Below, piece after piece: positions 13,699 to 15,834 of a DNA stretch of 15,834 nt. The translations under genes were made by a program, and so were the position numbers. Under the pieces are notes generated by a model. That model worked only from the letters and a program-made list of their open reading frames with translations, ran no database searches and had not been told where the DNA came from. Source of the DNA: JBEAOO01 sp041164825 (GTDB lineage: Bacteria > Pseudomonadota > Gammaproteobacteria > Burkholderiales > Burkholderiaceae_C). Location: assembly GCA_041164825.1 (NCBI GenBank), contig JBEAOO010000279.1:1-15834 (forward strand), read 5' to 3'. Numbering within the stretch: position 1 is the stretch's first letter; every line of letters starts with the position of its first letter.

Positions 13699-14136
13699 TC
13701 AGGCCGCCAGTGTGGGCGGTCCGCGTGCGGGCGGGGCCCAGGGCGCTGCGCTCGGCGTGGCCGATGGCACATGGGCCCGCGGTCGCTCGTGGCGGAAGGT
13801 GTGCGCGGCCCAGCGGACCGGTGCGACGGGCGCGGTCAGCGCCAGCGTCTGTTGGTGCTGCAACAGGCAGTAGGCGCAGGCCTCGAAGGCGCTGTGTGCG
13901 CTGCCGCTGTCTGACGGATCACCGATGCTCGCAGCAGCATTCTGCAAGGCCAGGCGGGTGGCCGAGCCGGTGCTGCTGCAAATGGCAAAAGCCAGCTCCG
14001 GCCCACCGCGCTGGCTGGCCAGCGCCTGTGACACCGCCGGGGCCAGCGTCGCCAACAGCCAGGCAAACGCCGCCAGCCACGCCAGCAGGCGTGTGCGCGA
14101 TGTGGGTGGCGAAGCGGTGGTGGGGCGGTGAGACAT
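13699..14136 (-). CDS. DUF2946 family protein
   Basis: This is a 145-aa protein with an N-terminal membrane or signal segment (LLAWLAAFAWLLATLAPAV, 17-35). A Cys pair in EACAYCLLQHQ (85-95) and an earlier Cys53 in AICSSTG fit DUF2946, whose members carry ICxSxG and CxYC-H elements and often lie beside TonB-dependent copper or siderophore receptors. The Cys/His residues could bind a metal, but the function is unknown. The C-terminus is rich in Pro/Arg/Ala and probably disordered. The ATG at 14136 has no clear Shine-Dalgarno sequence; TAAGAT about 30 nt upstream is a weak -10 candidate. Its neighbour downstream is the PepSY gene, so a shared metal-related role is likely but inferred. Confidence 0.75.
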   Translation of the reverse strand: MSHRPTTASPPTSRTRLLAWLAAFAWLLATLAPAVSQALASQRGGPELAFAICSSTGSATRLALQNAAASIGDPSDSGSAHSAFEACAYCLLQHQQTLALTAPVAPVRWAAHTFRHERPRAHVPSATPSAAPWAPPARGPPTLAA

Positions 14137-14219
14137 GCGTGGTGGCAGCGGCCGTTTGGCGCAGGCGAATCTTAAAGGCAGCTCAGGGGGGGCGTGGCTC
14201 GCTGCGCCGGGTGCCTCAG

Positions 14220-15834
14220 CTATCCGGCCGCCTCCACCACCATTTGAATCCGCTGCCGCCCGTTGTACTCGTCCAAGCTCAGGCGAAACGCCAGCCGGGT
14301 GCGGTCGGGCAGGGCGTCGGTGTGGCTGAACCAGATGGCGTCGCGGGCGACACCGTGGTGGCGCAGGGTCAGCTTCAGGTGCTTCTCGCCCACCAGCCGC
14401 TGCGACACCACCTCCACCTCGTCGCTGAACACCGGCGCCTCAAAGGCCTGCCCCCACACCTGCGCGTCAAGCTGCATCACGGTCTCGGCGGTGAACAGCT
14501 CGGGCGCCAGGGGGCCGTCGCTGAGCACGGTGCGGCTGAGCTGGTCGGGCTGCAACCACTCTTGGGCCACCTGGGCCAACGCGGCCTCGAAGGTGGCGAA
14601 GTGCGGCTCGGCCAGCGTGCAGCCGGCCGCCATCGCGTGGCCGCCAAATTTCACCAGCACCTCGGGGTGGCGCTTGGCCACCAGGTCGAGCGCGTCGCGC
14701 AGATGAAAACCCGGCACCGAGCGGCCCGAGCCTTTGAGCAGCCCGTCTTGGCCTTTGGCAAACACAAAGGTCGGGCGGTGCACGCGGTCTTTGAGCCGCG
14801 AGGCGACGATGCCCACCACGCCTTCGTGGAACTCGGGGTCGTAAATCGCCAGCGCAGCGGGCGGCTCGCCTTGCGGCATCAGCTCGTCCAGCCGCAGCTC
14901 GGCCTGCTCGCGCATGCCGGCCTCCACCTCGCGGCGCTGGCGGTTGATGCCGTCGAGCGTCACGGCCAATTCGGTGGCACGGGTCGGGTCGTCGGTGAGC
15001 AGGCACTCGATGCCCAGCGTCATGTCGCTCAAGCGGCCGGCGGCGTTGATGCGCGGGCCGAGTGCAAAGCCAAAATCAAAGCCGCTGGCACGCCGAGGGT
15101 CGCGCCCGGCCGCCGTGAACAACGCGGCCAGGCCCGGCTGCATGCGCCCGGCGCGGATGCGCTTGAGGCCCTGCGCCACCAGGCGGCGGTTGTTGGCGTC
15201 GAGCTTCACCACGTCGGCCACCGTGCCCAGGGCCACCAGGTCGAGCAAGGCATCGAGGCGCGGTTGGGTCTCGGCGGTGAACACGCCGCGCGTGCGCAAC
15301 TCGCTGCGCAGCGCCAGCAGCACATAAAACATCACGCCCACACCGGCCAGGTTTTTGCTGCCAAAGCTGCAACCGGGCTGGTTCGGGTTGACGATCACAT
15401 CGGCCTCGGGCAACACAATCTGGTCGTTGATCAGCGCTGGCAAATGGTGGTCGGTGATGACCACGCTCATGCCGGCCGCACGCGCATGGCTCACGCCCGC
15501 GAGACTGGCAATGCCGTTGTCCACCGTGAGCAGCACCTGCGTGCCGGCGGCTTGCGCCAGGTCGACGATGGCGGGCGTGAGGCCGTAGCCGTGGATGGCG
15601 CGGTCGGGCACGACATAGGTGGTGCGCTCAGGTGCGGCACCCAGCAAGCGCAGGCCACGCAGCGCCACGGCGCAGGCGGTGGCGCCGTCGCAGTCGTAGT
15701 CGGCCACCACGCCAATCATCTGGCGCGAGGCCATCGCATCGGCCAGCCGGCGTGCGGCCTCGGCCGCGCCTTGCAGATCGGTGGGCGGCAGCAGGCGGGC
15801 CAGGCCGTCGTCGAGCTCTTCGGGCGTGCGCACG
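14220..15834 (-). CDS. recJ: Single-stranded-DNA-specific exonuclease RecJ (N-terminus outside window)
   Basis: RecJ degrades single-stranded DNA 5' to 3' in RecFOR recombination, mismatch repair and base-excision repair. The visible 538 or so codons cover nearly all of the protein; roughly 30-40 N-terminal residues are missing beyond 15834, and the GTG at 15833 is internal. DHH-family motifs are VVADYDCDGATA (42-53; Asp45, 47 and 49 bind metal), TVDNGIAS (103-110), ITDHH (126-130), PRINAAGRLSDM and the DHHA1 motif KFGGHAMAAG. The C-terminal OB-fold ends in QMVVEAAG with a TAG stop. The gene lies upstream of DUF2946 on the same strand with an 83-nt gap and no strong terminator between them. 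Confidence 0.96.
   Translation of the reverse strand, partial: VRTPEELDDGLARLLPPTDLQGAAEAARRLADAMASRQMIGVVADYDCDGATACAVALRGLRLLGAAPERTTYVVPDRAIHGYGLTPAIVDLAQAAGTQVLLTVDNGIASLAGVSHARAAGMSVVITDHHLPALINDQIVLPEADVIVNPNQPGCSFGSKNLAGVGVMFYVLLALRSELRTRGVFTAETQPRLDALLDLVALGTVADVVKLDANNRRLVAQGLKRIRAGRMQPGLAALFTAAGRDPRRASGFDFGFALGPRINAAGRLSDMTLGIECLLTDDPTRATELAVTLDGINRQRREVEAGMREQAELRLDELMPQGEPPAALAIYDPEFHEGVVGIVASRLKDRVHRPTFVFAKGQDGLLKGSGRSVPGFHLRDALDLVAKRHPEVLVKFGGHAMAAGCTLAEPHFATFEAALAQVAQEWLQPDQLSRTVLSDGPLAPELFTAETVMQLDAQVWGQAFEAPVFSDEVEVVSQRLVGEKHLKLTLRHHGVARDAIWFSHTDALPDRTRLAFRLSLDEYNGRQRIQMVVEAAG

Overview
The window reads as an ordinary chromosomal stretch of a high-GC betaproteobacterium, most likely in the Burkholderiales and plausibly the Comamonadaceae. 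The reasons are the strong G/C bias at third codon positions, the rimM-trmD-rplS order with a RimM tail ending in WQADY, the mix of housekeeping genes, a periplasmic HiPIP, and DUF2946 and PepSY membrane proteins. I see no insertion sequence, phage gene, tRNA, rRNA or CRISPR array, and no clear sign of recent transfer.

Layout. (1) Positions 1-1423 hold the end of the ribosomal-protein/tRNA-modification operon: the last codons of rimM, then trmD and rplS, closed by a good intrinsic terminator. A TATAAT box overlaps the trmD stop codon and is followed by a 154-nt structured leader, so rplS probably has its own promoter. (2) Positions 1481-3219 (+) hold a CoA-type NUDIX hydrolase and an orphan CobD/CbiB-like membrane protein. 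(3) Positions 3264-5813 (-) hold rnm (PHP phosphoesterase), an EamA transporter coupled to it by a GTGA overlap, and yciO (Sua5/YrdC family). (4) Positions 5990-6610 (+) hold a secreted ComEA-type helix-hairpin-helix protein with a long Ala/Lys tail and its own terminator. (5) Positions 6706-10574 look like a sulfur-amino-acid module: an Lrp-type regulator (-), divergent from a Cys/Met PLP enzyme, an amino-acid-binding lipoprotein and a homocysteine S-methyltransferase. (6) Positions 10682-11323 (+) hold an exported SRPBCC/START-like protein. (7) Positions 11448-14136 (-) hold a HiPIP, a PepSY-associated membrane protein and a DUF2946 protein. (8) Positions 14220-15834 (-) hold recJ, whose N-terminus lies outside the window.

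How the genes work together. Regions 1, 3 and 8 serve translation, RNA processing and DNA repair. Region 5 is the most coherent pathway: uptake of an amino acid, its cleavage or synthesis by the PLP enzyme, and methyl transfer to homocysteine, under a divergent Lrp regulator. Region 7 suggests periplasmic and membrane redox or metal handling, without the usual TonB receptor.

No undescribed defence or mobile system is visible. The best leads are regulatory: a recurring -10-like hexamer 6-8 nt before start codons that lack a Shine-Dalgarno sequence (candidate leaderless mRNAs), and the rplS leader with alternative hairpins.
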